From positions 27,676,775-27,740,774 of the forward strand of contig NC_092629.1 of the NCBI RefSeq assembly GCF_039555335.1: 64,000 nucleotides of DNA, in the 5' to 3' direction. Shown piece after piece: positions 11,911 to 23,600 of the stretch. Origin of the DNA: Amphiura filiformis (Eukaryota > Echinodermata > Ophiuroidea > Amphilepidida > Amphiuridae). The position numbers and the translations under genes were made by a program. The notes beneath the pieces are model-generated. The model saw nothing but the letters and a program-made list of their open reading frames with translations. It did not search any database and was not told the DNA's origin. Position 1 is the stretch's first letter. Each line of letters starts with the position of its first letter.

Positions 11911-12157
11911 GGGATCTGGAATGAGCGTTTTGAGCGTTTCGATAGTATTTTTGTGGGACATGAGAGCACATCAGACATATCGAATTGCATTCTGAATACG
12001 AAGAATGTCTTTCTGATATCAAATAAATTTCATTGTTTGAAATTCACGATATAATACAAATTTTATGACAAATTATTAAAATTTGATATTTTTCACATTT
12101 GTGATAAATAACAGTCCTCGAAGTAAATATCATAAATTTAATGTTATATTCTTAAAC
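11911..12157. mobile_element. Half copy of the TTAA-flanked palindromic MITE
   Basis: Preceded by TTAA (11,907-11,910) and starting GGGATCTGGAATGAGCG, it matches the left half of the 645-bp element at 42,764. Shared blocks are GGGACATGAGAGCAC, ATCGAATTGCATTCTGAATA, ATGTCTTTCTGATA and ACAGTCCTC. Homology ends at ATTCTTAAA, close to the centre of the palindrome, so only one arm is present. Confidence 0.8.
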
Positions 12158-12725
12158 AGTCCCTGGCATATGATACCATACATGTATAGGCCTATGTATA
12201 GTAAATTTGTCTGCTTTATCTGTTTTGTGCTGTTTAAGCAAATAGTTAAACATAATTTCCATAAAATGTAAGCTTTTACTGTCAGATATGTCCCCTTTTA
12301 ATTTTGAGCAGAACAAGTGAGGTAAAGCAAAGAAAATTGAAATTTACTACTACTAGCGCCAATGAATGTTATACGATTGTAAAACGGTACGATTGTGCGT
12401 ATGTGTGTCCTGCACGCGTATTTTTTTTCTGCAACTATAACGGGACGCAATACGATACCGGTATGATATAAGAATCAAACTTACAAGAAAGATGGCTCTT
12501 GTCAAATCCTACAATTCTGTCAGAGAAAACATGCATATTTGCATTAAATTTTTTATTAATTGACATAATTGATTAATTAATAAATATTTTATTTAATGAT
12601 TTACCATAATTCCAAATATGTCAAACAATATGTCAAATTAAAGCTAATCAAATGCTTTATAAATTGGTCAGAGCTCATTTTGCAGAATGCATTTAGTACT
12701 TTAGTTACATGATTCCAAACATTCT

Positions 12726-13201
12726 ATTCGCCACTTGTACGGTTCCGCCATTATGCACTATATGCGGGAGAGCCTCGAACTGGCAGCATACATGAAAGGA
12801 AGAATTACGTAACCTTACACAGAATGTTATATGACTGGTTCAATTCCCATTCATGTATGCTGCCAGTTCGAGGCTCTCCCGCACATAGTGCATAATGGCG
12901 GAACCGTGCAAGTGGCGAATTCCAATTTTTTGCTATACACGCATAGGAGCTGTACTTATAAAATCCGCGCCTAATCAATAATAATAGTCTTTCACTCCAT
13001 TCGCTACTTGCACGGTTCCGCCATTATGCACTATGTGCGGGGAGAGCCTCGAACTGGCAGCATACATGAATGGGAATTGAACTAGTCATAACGTTCTGTG
13101 TAAGGTTACATAATTCTTCCTTTCATGTATGCTGCCAGTTCGAGGCTCTCCCGCACATAGTGCATAATGGCGGAACCGTGCAAGTAGCGAATTGTGGAGT
13201 G
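12726..13201. mobile_element. Pair of inverted palindromic MITEs
   Basis: Two related elements, 12,726-12,920 and about 12,993-13,201, each begin ATTCGC(C/T)ACTTG and end with the complement. Their arms are about 75 bp and contain CGGTTCCGCCATTATGCAC, GAGAGCCTCGAACTGGCAGC and ATACATGAA. The second copy is the reverse complement of the first, so the whole block is a palindrome of palindromes with a roughly 75-bp spacer. Confidence 0.85.
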
Positions 13202-13603
13202 ACCAGGTCCTAGAGTGTGATGGTTTTGTAGCAGATGACAGTGCTCATTCAAGCCTGTCAAGGTCAGTTAGTAGCCACTTGCTGAATGGATGGCCATGAT
13301 CAGCTATCAAAGAGATGCCTTGTGCAGCTGCCAATCACAGTAGAGGTTTGATAACATTTTGTTAAAACCCAAATGTGATATAAGGACAAAGCTGTGCATG
13401 TTGGTACTTAATTGTTTGGATTCTTACGTTGAAATTCCCTTGTATTAGTATTTTATGTGTAGTGTATAGTGGTCATAAATTATATAGCTTTTAAATTTTG
13501 GGCATTTTTGCTCTGTTGCACTGTATCATTATGGAATTTGAGCAAATCAATTACCGACACAAGCAGGTATACAGTGTATTATTTTATTTTTATTTCGTAT
13601 CTC

Positions 13604-13700
13604 AGGAGCACAGCTCAATTGGTAAGGCATCAGAATTTGGTACACTAGCGCTTCGAACTTTAAATCGGAAGGTGGTGAGTTCGAGCCTCATCACGGTCAC
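13604..13700 (+). other. tRNA-like fossil or SINE head
   Basis: CAGCTCAATTGGTAAGGCATC resembles an A box and D arm. GAGTTCGAGCCTC (13,677-13,689) resembles a B box and T arm, about 60 bases later. The acceptor ends do not pair, so this is not a functional tRNA. It may be the head of a tRNA-derived SINE. Confidence 0.35.
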
Positions 13701-14619
13701 ATTAATTTTATAAACCAAATATTGTTCGAACTTTTCATATTTGTTTTTCTTTTATTGTTTCTTTTCTTTGTCTTTTTTTTTTTTTTTCTTGTTTTCTTTA
13801 TTTTTGTCTTTATTTTCTTTGATCCATATTGCCAGTGTAAGGAGAGGAGGAACTAACGGCCCATTCAGTGATTTTTTTTCATCCGGACGATCGTAAAAAT
13901 CATCAAAATTCAGATTTTGTACAAGACTGCGGAACTCAGTCTTCAATGATATAGTCAGTAATAATCTTTTGGTCATTATATGACTATCATCATTTGACGA
14001 CTGAGTTCTTATGATACATCATCCGAAGAGCAGTTTCAGACAATTGCTTGGGATTGTTGGGGCAGAGGTTATCTTTTGAATTCTTTCATGACCACCGAAG
14101 CAGAGTTAAACCTGTCAAGGACACTCGGCGTGAATTGAACTGACTATGTCACTCGCCACAAAAGAATGTCAAAGGTCATAAAACATCAACTTGGTGTCTT
14201 CTGCTAGTGGTTCAGCCCTAAGCCGTGTAGGCCTATTTAAGACAAAAATAATGCATTTACGTGAATCTGTAATTTATATAAAATTAGCTACATGTATATG
14301 AATGGGGCTTCTACTTCGTCAATACTGCCGTTTTCTTGGGTTTTGTGCCAATTTTTTTCATTAAAATTTTTTATAAAAGTAACAATTTGATTTTTTTTTC
14401 ACTTTCGCTGGGATCACTGAATGGGGCTTTGCAACGCGATATATTCAAAACTTGTATTCACCTACTGTTATTAATCCGATTATTACACAACCTCGCCAGC
14501 GTATTCAAGACAACCAATGCAAATAATCACCTAGATTATGACGTATCATACCGTAAATATGGCGGAGTAGGCCTACTCAAATTCATTCAACAAAAGCATG
14601 ATTACAAGCTATTGTAATC

Positions 14620-14800
14620 TACCGTGACAGTTCGTCTCACACACATAACAAATGCACAAATACGATCAAATAGGTTGACGACAACGTTTGATTGAATCAT
14701 TGAATGCACTGCATTGTGCCATGATTACGGTGAAGGACACCGGTTCAATTCCTTTGTATGGAGCCAATCAATAATTTCACGCACATCCTCTATTATTGCC
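14620..14800 (+). repeat. Dispersed B-box repeat, copy 3
   Basis: Third copy of the repeat at 3,893 (TTCGTCTCACACACATAACA, ATCAAATAGGTTGACGACAA, GAAGGACACCGGTTCAATTCC, GGAGCCAATCAATAATTTCA). It lies in the right arm of the 5.5-kb inverted element but points the same way as copy 2 in the left arm, so it is not part of the inverted symmetry. Confidence 0.55.
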
Positions 14801-15481
14801 CAATTATTGCCCGGGATGATTGCACACTGTAAAAGAGCTATTGTTATGATGTTTGATGAAATCGTGTTTAACTACCGTATTTGCTTAAGAACGGCACAAT
14901 ACAGATAAAGCAGACAGATTGACTACATGTGGTACATATACATATAGGGAATGTGTGTGAGTCGAGTATTACCTAATTATAATAGGGGCGTATCCAAAAA
15001 TGAATTCACGCCCCTTTCAAATGTCGAGCCAAAGTGCAGGCCCTATGTGCAGACAAGCACACACGACAATCCGCTGAGCTGCACAATCAGAACAAATATG
15101 GCGCTGATGTGACCACGTGGGAAGCCGATGCACACCGTGTGTGCAAATAGTTCCGAAATGCAAGTCATTATAAAGTTGACAAATTGGGTAACTTCGGTCA
15201 AAAAATTAGTTTTATTTATTAATCAACAAACATTAATTGCAGCTCATGTTTAAACTCATTTATGAATTGAGATTTTCAAAGCGGAAGATTGAAACTGATA
15301 TCAATGCGCGACGGTATGGGCAAAATGACCACTAAGTTTTTGACCACGTTCGTCGTGGCTAAAATGACCTCGTGAATGTGGTCAAATTAAAACAGTACAA
15401 CCCCCTTGAAGGGTCAAAACAACCCCAAACGTGGTCAATTCAAAATGACCACGGAAAATATAACCCCGTAGTTTTTAGTGT

Positions 15482-16628
15482 GCACCCTATCACTTTTAAC
15501 ATGGGCAAGTTTGGGTTTTCAGTGCTTTGTTTGAAAAAATTATGGCACTTAGTGTACACATAAATCTATTAATTAATATAACATTAAAGATGATCAGCAA
15601 CATGCAACATCTGGGTTGGTCTAAGAAATACTGGCACTTTTTATCATAGAATTTTATATCTCTTCAAAGTATAGGCTACAAACATGATTATGTACCAATC
15701 TGATCAAAATACAACTAATTCAAGAAAATATTGCAAATAAATTGGATTTCTTTGCACGTAAACTGCACACTTCAGTTTACTATTTCTCATTGCAAAATTA
15801 TTTTGTACACATAGGCCCATGGGTAGATTTACCATAGGGCAGAGTGGGCACAGGCCCAGGTGCCCCGGTCTTTCAATGGGGGCCGAAACTGATACCTGTG
15901 TACATTTACGTGACCAAATTAATCTCATATTTGACTATTTTAGCTTTTTGCATAAATTAGTTCCAATTTTAACATTATTTGACCATTCAAGCTCCAATAT
16001 GGCCAATTTTTTTGCGCGCATTTGTACTATCATAATAGCCACAGATCCTATAATTATGCCGATGTGCATGAACCTCCAAATAAATCCTCTATTTCATTTA
16101 TCCCTAACTTCCTGATTTGGGACAAATCTAAATTAAGTATAAAATGAAAATTTCCTTGTGCTTGTACTTCATGCGCAATTGTCCCAGCGGGAATGTTTCA
16201 AACATTTGCCTCCTTCAATGACATGTGACCCAGATACCACACCACTGGAAACAACAATAATGTTTATTATATGATAGTGGGGGGAGGGGTTTGTCTGTCA
16301 AAAAAGGGGGGGGTCAAAAAACAAAAAGTTTAGCGGTCCATCGAGGGGGGTCAAAAGTTTTCGGGCGAAAGATTTGAGGAAGACCAGCCCCCCCCCCCCT
16401 ACCAAAGTATTAATGAACACTCCCTTAGGCCTACTGTGAAAGTGCCAGCCCTACACCTATATCCATTTCATATTGAAGTGTCCCCCGGGTCTTTACCCTA
16501 AATGCTGAAATAATTATTAATAATATCTGCCAGGAAGGGTTTCTGTCCAGTTTAAACTAAAATAACAAGGTTGAAAGGAACCTCGCTGGCTATTTTGACC
16601 GTTAACACAGATGGGGGATTTAAAGTTA
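15482..16628. other. Intergenic, decayed repeats only
   Basis: No gene is seen. GGGCACAGGCCCAGGTGCCCC near 15,849 and G/C runs at 16,280-16,400 look like decayed transposon ends. TAGGCCTA occurs at 16,426. Confidence 0.45.
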
Positions 16629-17116
16629 GGGGTGGTGCAATAATTATGTGTACCCCGGGGGGTGAATGATAGGGGGGGGGGGCAAAGATTTTTTTTGGCA
16701 GGCCAAAAGGGGGGGCAAGCATTTTTGGCAGGTCAAAGGGGGGTCAAGCGATTTTTGGCAGGTCGAAAGGGGGGCAAGCAATTTTTGGCACAGATATTTT
16801 GGGCACCGTTTCTATATTACGCCCTAAAAAGGCGTAGGAAAACGTTAGGAACACGTTCAAATATGCAAAATTTCCTGCTCGCTGCGCTCGCGCTATATGA
16901 TAAGACAATTTAAGGTGGTAAATTCGGGTTCCCCAAAATCTTGCATGTGTAAGGGGGGGGAAGATTTTTGGCACATCAAAGGGGGGGGGCAAAGGTTTTT
17001 GGCACGTCGAAAGGGGGGGCAAAGATTTTTGGCACGGCCAGAGGGGGGGCAAGCGATTTTTGGCAGACCATTTTGAGAATTCACCCCGGGGGTACACATA
17101 ATTATTGCACCACCCC
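16629..17116. mobile_element. Harbinger-type MITE with G-run repeats
   Basis: The 488-bp element starts GGGGTGGTGCAATAATTATG and ends with its complement, flanked by TTA on both sides (16,626-16,628 and 17,117-17,119). A 3-bp TTA duplication and GGG termini are typical of PIF/Harbinger. Inside, an approximately 28-bp unit (a run of 6-10 G, then CAAGCATTTTTGGCAGGTC or similar) repeats about four times near each end, all in the same orientation, with a unique centre. A reverse-oriented relative lies at 62,390-62,816. Confidence 0.8.
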
Positions 17117-17119
17117 TTA

Positions 17120-17582
17120 TATAATTATGACAGCAAAGCAAATTTGGCTGATTCAATTTAGGTGTAAGTTGGGACATGCGTAAACGTTACAAATATGCCA
17201 AAAATCACGTTTGAAAAAAATTAACCAATTTCATATCATGGCTTTAATTATTTTGACCCTCTATGGCTATAGATTAACAATTAATGACAAACAAACTTTT
17301 GGGAATCTGAAAACAAGAAAATAGTGAAGTGTGTGAAACGTGGACTGGCAACCTTTATCTGCAGTATTACCTCTTCAACAGATCTATTCCAAACGCTGAA
17401 CGTAGCACTTGCACGTTACATTCAAAACATACACGTTGTTACAGAGACTAATATAAATGGTGCAGTGTACTTTGCGACACAAGGCCTTGTTTTCACCAGT
17501 TTTCAACATCTGATTTTGGCCTTGTTTTAAGACTAGGAACCTCAAAAATCACTTTTTCCAGTAGATTAGCAAATTTAACAAA
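17120..17582 (+). promoter_or_regulatory. Presumed RAD23 5' flank and 5' UTR
   Basis: Sequence between the Harbinger-type MITE and the RAD23 start codon. It is AT-rich, with no TATA box or CpG-rich stretch I can point to. The role is inferred from position only. Confidence 0.3.
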
Positions 17583-17648
17583 ATGCTGATTACGCTAAAA
17601 ACGTTACAACAGCACACCTTCAAAGTAGAGATCGAAGAAACAGCTACG
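17583..17648 (+). CDS. RAD23: RAD23 exon 1 (start of UBL)
   Basis: The 22 codons beginning [17 protein letters not shown] match the family N-terminus (LKTLQQQTFK in vertebrates). The donor GTAAGT follows at phase 0, and the next exon continues with VKTLKEKV as expected. Confidence 0.93.
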
Positions 17649-20600
17649 GTAAGTGCGTTTTCGCAAGTCACCACAAGGAACATGCCGAATTCGGCAGTGT
17701 TGACATCCTTTTAATAATTTCATGGAAGGCTATAATAGCAAGGTTAACAGTTTTTGTAATAAGAAGGTAGAACTTTCATATGAAAGTGTGCAGGTTAAGA
17801 GCTGGTGATATCTTAATATAATCTTGAAATGGATATATACGCGGTACGGATTGAAAACTCACTAAAAATAAAACAGTAGTCGTCCCAACCCCAAAATTGG
17901 CGAATTCTCCCAATTATAGTACGAATTCTCCAAATAGTGAGAATTGACCTTCTCACCATAGTGAGAAATTCCTACTATAGTGCGAATTGTTTATTTCAAA
18001 CACATGCTCGCAGTTAACGATAGGTGATCGCACTTCTTGGCGACATCGGCATCGTAAAGAGCGGATCGGCATCGTAAAGAGCGGATCAAAACGCCCAAGA
18101 CTACTGATGGAAAAAAAAAATCGCCGATGCATTTTCAAATTATGAAAAAAAGTAACAAAAAATGCCTGAAAAATGTACTCATTTGCAGTTAAAAAGAGCT
18201 TAAAATTTATTTATTTAGCTATTCTATATAGTTTTATTTGATTATCAGTAAAGATGTAAGTTATTTCCATTTATTAAATGTAAGTTTGAGAAGCATGCGA
18301 GTTGGAAAATTTGACATACAAGATTCTGTGTCTGCAAAATTTTGGCCCGATATTTGGCTGATTTTTACCACAAAAATCGCGATCAATGACTCAAATCAAC
18401 TTGAACAAGCAATGTTTGGATATTATTTAGCTTCATTGTACTTAAAAATGTAGCTTTAGTGCAATGTACATGTACGAGTGGATGTTAATGGATTTTGATC
18501 AGTGGTCACGGCAAGAAATTGACAACTAAAGATGACGTCTTTGCCGTCATCCATGTACCATCTCTTCCACAGCGCTTGTACCGGAAGTCAACCTATCACT
18601 ACCAATTGTAGCAAAGCAATGACAGTTGGTGTAGAGGTGGATGGGCAATACCATTTCTCACTATTTGGCGAATTCGCACAATTAGGAGAATTCTCCAATT
18701 TTGGGGTTGGGACTATACTGATAAAATGTTGGCAAATTTTGCGAACTCGTCAGTACGGGCGCACAGACTTTTTACCAGACTTTCTTACATTAGAGGATGT
18801 CTTGCAATAAACAGACATTATTAAATATTCGTAATTATTATTTCCCACAGTCCCCTAAAGTCCGGTGATTGAAGGAAGTCCCGTTATAACGTGAAAACTA
18901 CCATGATGAGAGGACATAATCGAAGTATGCATTCGGCAGTGTGTAAATGACCGCTGTTATTTTCACTCGGCGCAAGCGCAGATGGCTCATTTTTAGATGA
19001 CGTCACCACCATAATCGGTCGGAAAAAGCTTCCGACTTTGGATTTATGAATGAGTTTATGAATCCGGAGTTTTCCGAATTATGCAAATACGCAACCTATG
19101 ACCTTTTTACGTCAGAATATTAATAAGCGTCATGGCGCCCACTGAAAGAAAACCCGATGGGAATTGATTCAGTTTTCAGCAAATTATGCTACTTTTTTGA
19201 GCAGCTTATCGATAAATAATTCCATGAATGTGAGCACGATATTTTGAAAATGTATATCCAGTGGAATGTGGTTAAAAAAATGACTTATAAATTTTGTTTG
19301 GGAGTCGGGAAATTAACTGTAGTAAAATTTGACTCCTCAGTTGTTGGAAATTCTTTCTTGGAACAAATAAAATATATTTTGCTTGAAATAAGTCAAAAAA
19401 AACGTTGCTAAATACGTATTGCATTGTTGAATTGTCTATAGATATTTCAATGGAAAACAAGAAATAGCAAAATATCAGTAACATCCCATTTTGCCGTAAC
19501 CCCCCGCCATACTCGACTTAGGGGTTCTTTTCACGCTGAACATGATGGCGCTATTCACGACATGCGATACTCAATCGTTTAGCCCGAAGAGCAGTTTAAA
19601 AACATAATGTCTCGTTATGACAGGATTACCCGATATTGCAGGACAGCAAAGTCCGGTTGGTAAAGGAATTCCCGTTATTGCGGGACAAGTAAGTATGTCT
19701 CGTAAAAACTCTGTGCGCCCAGCGCCCGTACTGGATTTTTTTGCTCAAATTGAAATTGAACTGGTGTCATATTCAGGTAGCCCGAAACATCATGACCCTA
19801 GTTGTTCCATCCTCACCATAGGGCCATCATGAATGCCATGTATTGTATGTACGTACATGCGCCGTAGAAACAGGGTATGCGTGTGAAATACAACCAATAC
19901 AAGATGAACATGATGAAGCAGAACAGGCTTTCCACACAGTGAACAATAAACAAGAAATGAAATCCAATGTTAACATATATTTGCGCAAGTGCCTGAATTC
20001 TGAATAGCCTATCTTTAGAAGTGATGCTTTCAGGCTTTAAATGTTAGCAAGAAACAAAAATCAGCTCAAAGGAAAAATTAAAAACGTAAAATTGATCGCT
20101 ACATCCCAATGGATTCACATTTATCCTCCGGCAGAAATGTCAAACTATTTATTACAACATCTACTATTGTAAAAATAATAGTTTCTCGATCATGAGTGAA
20201 TGAATGTACTGTGTGCACTGCATAATGTCGCAAGTTTAGTGGAATCGATCGATTGTGCACGCACAGGAAATGCAGCGCTACTCAAAGCGCGTGTGGTAGC
20301 TGGTAGGCGGTGTACGCCGACGCAATTTTCATTGCGTGCCTATTGAGCTCTCACGATTGAGAAACTATTATTTTAGCTATAGTGGACTGGTTTTTAAATC
20401 CACTACCGGCACATCAAACTAATCAAAACTGAACTACAGTTTTATCCAAGAAATTAAAAGAAGAAATACTAAATATTGCTTAGTTTCAATGATGCTTACC
20501 GATTGAGTCGCCTTGATGGTGTATTTCCGATCATTTTGCAACATGGCTGAAAAGTATTTCCAAGACGTGAGGTCGCCATTAGGCACGGCCCGGTAACTTG

Positions 20601-23600
20601 GATGTAGGGCACGGTGGCTCAGTGGTTACGGCCTTGGACTCATAATCCGAGAGCTTGCTCGGCGTGCGTGGGTTCGATTCCCCATCCCACCACCGTGTTG
20701 CGCCCTTGGGCAAGGCGCTTTGCCTCGCTTGCCTCACCCCACCCAGGTGCAATGGGAAGCTGTTAGGGGTAGTCACAGTCGTACTGATGGACCCTGCGCC
20801 ACTTGTAGGCTGCAAACGTGACATATTCTAATGACGGCGGAATAAGGCCTAAAAAAAAAATTGTTGTGTTGCCCTCAACCGCCCGGTCCTAAATCCTGAA
20901 AAATCAGGGTCTGCATTTTTTTTTTTTTTTTTTTTTTTTGAATGATGATTTTTACAGATTTGTTCAAAAAATCTATGTTTTTCACTTAAAATTAATATTT
21001 TATTGAAAGACTAGTCTTTAATTGATGTCTAACAGGTATCCAGAAGTCAGAATTGACAAATATCCCTGAGTTGAAGAAGCATTATTTAATATTTGAGGAG
21101 ATTTTAAGAACTGAAGGTTTGAAAAAAGAAAAAAAAAAAAAAAAAAAAGAAATCCGACCGTCCTACCTAACTTTCCCATTTTCTCACTTGAGGGCAACAC
21201 AACAATATTTTTTTTTGGCCCAAATGTAAAGCGCTTTGAGGCTATTTACGGCATAAAGCGCTATATAAATATCTACATTTATTTTTCTACATTTATACAA
21301 ATTTTAACTAATCGATCGTCCAACCCCAGTTCACCTGAGTGACCATGTGGTGTGGCGAATGAATGGAATCAGTGTCGGAACAAGGATTTCTACTTGTAAA
21401 CAAATCGTTTCGCCGGCATGTTTCAAGAAATTAAATTGATCTTTTGATACCGTAAACCGGGGCTACATTGCCACCACCGGGGTAACTTTGCCACCCGACC
21501 GGTAAAATGATATATGCCTTTAGTGTAGAGTACACAAAAATAACACAAGGATTCCAATTTGCCCATGCGAAAATATATTATATGCCATATACCTGTACAT
21601 ATGTAGTTCATATATATGGTGGTTAGTAACTTTGGAAAATCATTTTTAAAATTTGGGGGTTTTTTACACATTTTTTATATTTTGCGAAATATCGACCCCA
21701 CAGCCGCAAGTACTGACTTTACAAATTCACCCAATGTATACTTTGATACTTTATAATGTCCTTACTACTGAGATAAAATATCAAAACCCTCAACCTGTAG
21801 ATTTGTACCCTCACAGCCTTGTGAAGTGTTGGGGGCTACTTTGTCACCCCATATCGGGGTAACTTTGCCACCCTAATTTACATATTACGCCGACAGTTTC
21901 GAATAGATTTATAGATTAATTCTGGAATACCCTTCAAACCAGAATGAAATCTATAAGTTAAATGGTTCAAAGGGTGTTCCAGAGTTATCCATACTAATAG
22001 TTCTTATTATTTCAGGTCAGATCACATCAGTACCATGGGGCTTCTTTGCCACCCAATGTATTGACTTCTAGATTGTTCAGAGAGGTTTTTTGTCATTCAT
22101 ATTATATTTTAGAAACCCAAAGGGTGGCAAAGAACCCTTAATCAAAGGTTGAACTTGCTTCAAAATAGGTCTGGCAAAGTAGCCCCGACCCACAGGGCTA
22201 CTTTGCCACCCAATGTTTTTTTTTTAAATGGGGCACAGAGTGCCCCAATAGTTTTCATACTACATGCAAAATGCACTGGCATATAGCTTTCCTAAAACCA
22301 CCTATATGTAACAATTCATGCAAACATAAAAAGAGGGCGCACCACAACATCCAAAAAATGTGGCAAAGTACCCCCGGTTTACGGTAATTAGTTAGGGATT
22401 GTTTTATTTAACCTCTGGCATGAGAGATTGAGAATGTGGGTTAAAGATAAGCCACTCTGTGTTCTCATTTTGCAACTAAAAAAGGCTTCTCATACAGGGG
22501 CATCGCTAGAGGGGGCTATGTGGGGGGGGATGACACCCCCAATGCACAATTTTTGTCGGCAACATTGACTGTTCATAGTTGACAGTGGTGATACAAACCC
22601 ACCCTTTTTTTATTTTATACCCTTTATACCAAAACTCTGAAACCCGCCCTTTCTAAGCGTGGTTACTGATCATAGATGAGTGGTAATGGTGATCAAGGAG
22701 GTGCAGATTTGCATCCAAAGAGAATTACATAATTGAAGTTTTAGATGACCAAACAGAATGGGATTTCAATAGTTTTTTTGTGTTTCATTTAGTGTCATTC
22801 TATCGGAAATTACAATAAGCTTTGAGATTGCAATTGTTGGCCTCTAAACCCACCCTTTTTATCAGTGACCACGCTTTATATTTGGACACACATTTTAACA
22901 CATTTAACATTTTGTGGACCCTTCAAACCCAACCTTTCTAAAGCCTGGGTTACCAACAGTGCTGTTGATTGTGATTGTCAGCAATTAAAGTGAAAGCTAT
23001 GTGATTGTCGGCAAACTGCAATAGTCATATAAAAGATTATTGTGTTACGAAATTGTGCTGTTGTTACGTAATACAGGGTGTAACAATAAACTTTGTACAA
23101 TTGCATTTTGACTTCTCAGGAAAAAACTAAAAGAGTTACGTGAAAAATGTTATATGCAATAGAATCAGTAATATCTTGGCTAAAAGAAGATGTTTAGTTG
23201 GTTTCTTTACTAGCTTGGGTTCAAAAGTTATGTCCGATTAATTAAATCGTCCAGAAAAGCGTGTTGGGCCACTTTTGCCATTTTAGCATATCAAGTTTGA
23301 ACCGCGTGAGATTGTGTTTATCGTGCATTGAACATCAAAGAACTGACACAAAAGAATTATAAGTGGTGTTTCTTCAGATAATTAACATGAACTTAATAAT
23401 AATATGATATTTCTTTAAAATCTATAAATGAAGTCATGAAATGTCTTTCAAATTATCTTATAAATAAAGTAATTTCTCATATCCCTGAGATATCATTGGT
23501 ACATTGCACCCATAAGTACAAAACAATAAAAATTTGAAATCAAGTTCAGTTGGGCTTCTAGCTGTTCTGGGGCGACCACTATTGCCAGCATTTCTGTCAA

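Larger units (their letters stand above)
9979..15481. mobile_element. Giant inverted-repeat (foldback) element, 5.5 kb
   Basis: The outer ends are inverted: ACACTTAAAACTACGGGGT at the left, ACCCCGTAGTTTTTAGTGT at the right. Inner arms match in inverse over hundreds of bases: 11,066-11,905 against 13,745-14,515. Shared blocks include CACTCGGCGTGAATTGAA, GACATAGT-type sequence, CAATTGCTTGGGATT, GGGGCAGAGGTTATCTTTTG and GGAGAGGAGGAACTA. A further inverted block (CACATAGGGCCTGCACTTTGG) is at 10,612 and about 15,020-15,045. No transposase is visible. The loop holds other elements (11,911, 12,726-13,201) and a tRNA-like sequence. The arms are diverged, so it is old. No target duplication was recognised. 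Confidence 0.7.

Noticed and set aside
19617-19832. Possible first exon beginning [20 protein letters not shown] with a GTAAGT after it
   Set aside because: The sequence consists of inverted and direct repeat fragments (TCCCGTTAT, AAAGTCCGG), which explains the internal GIP.IAGQ repetition; no partner exon.
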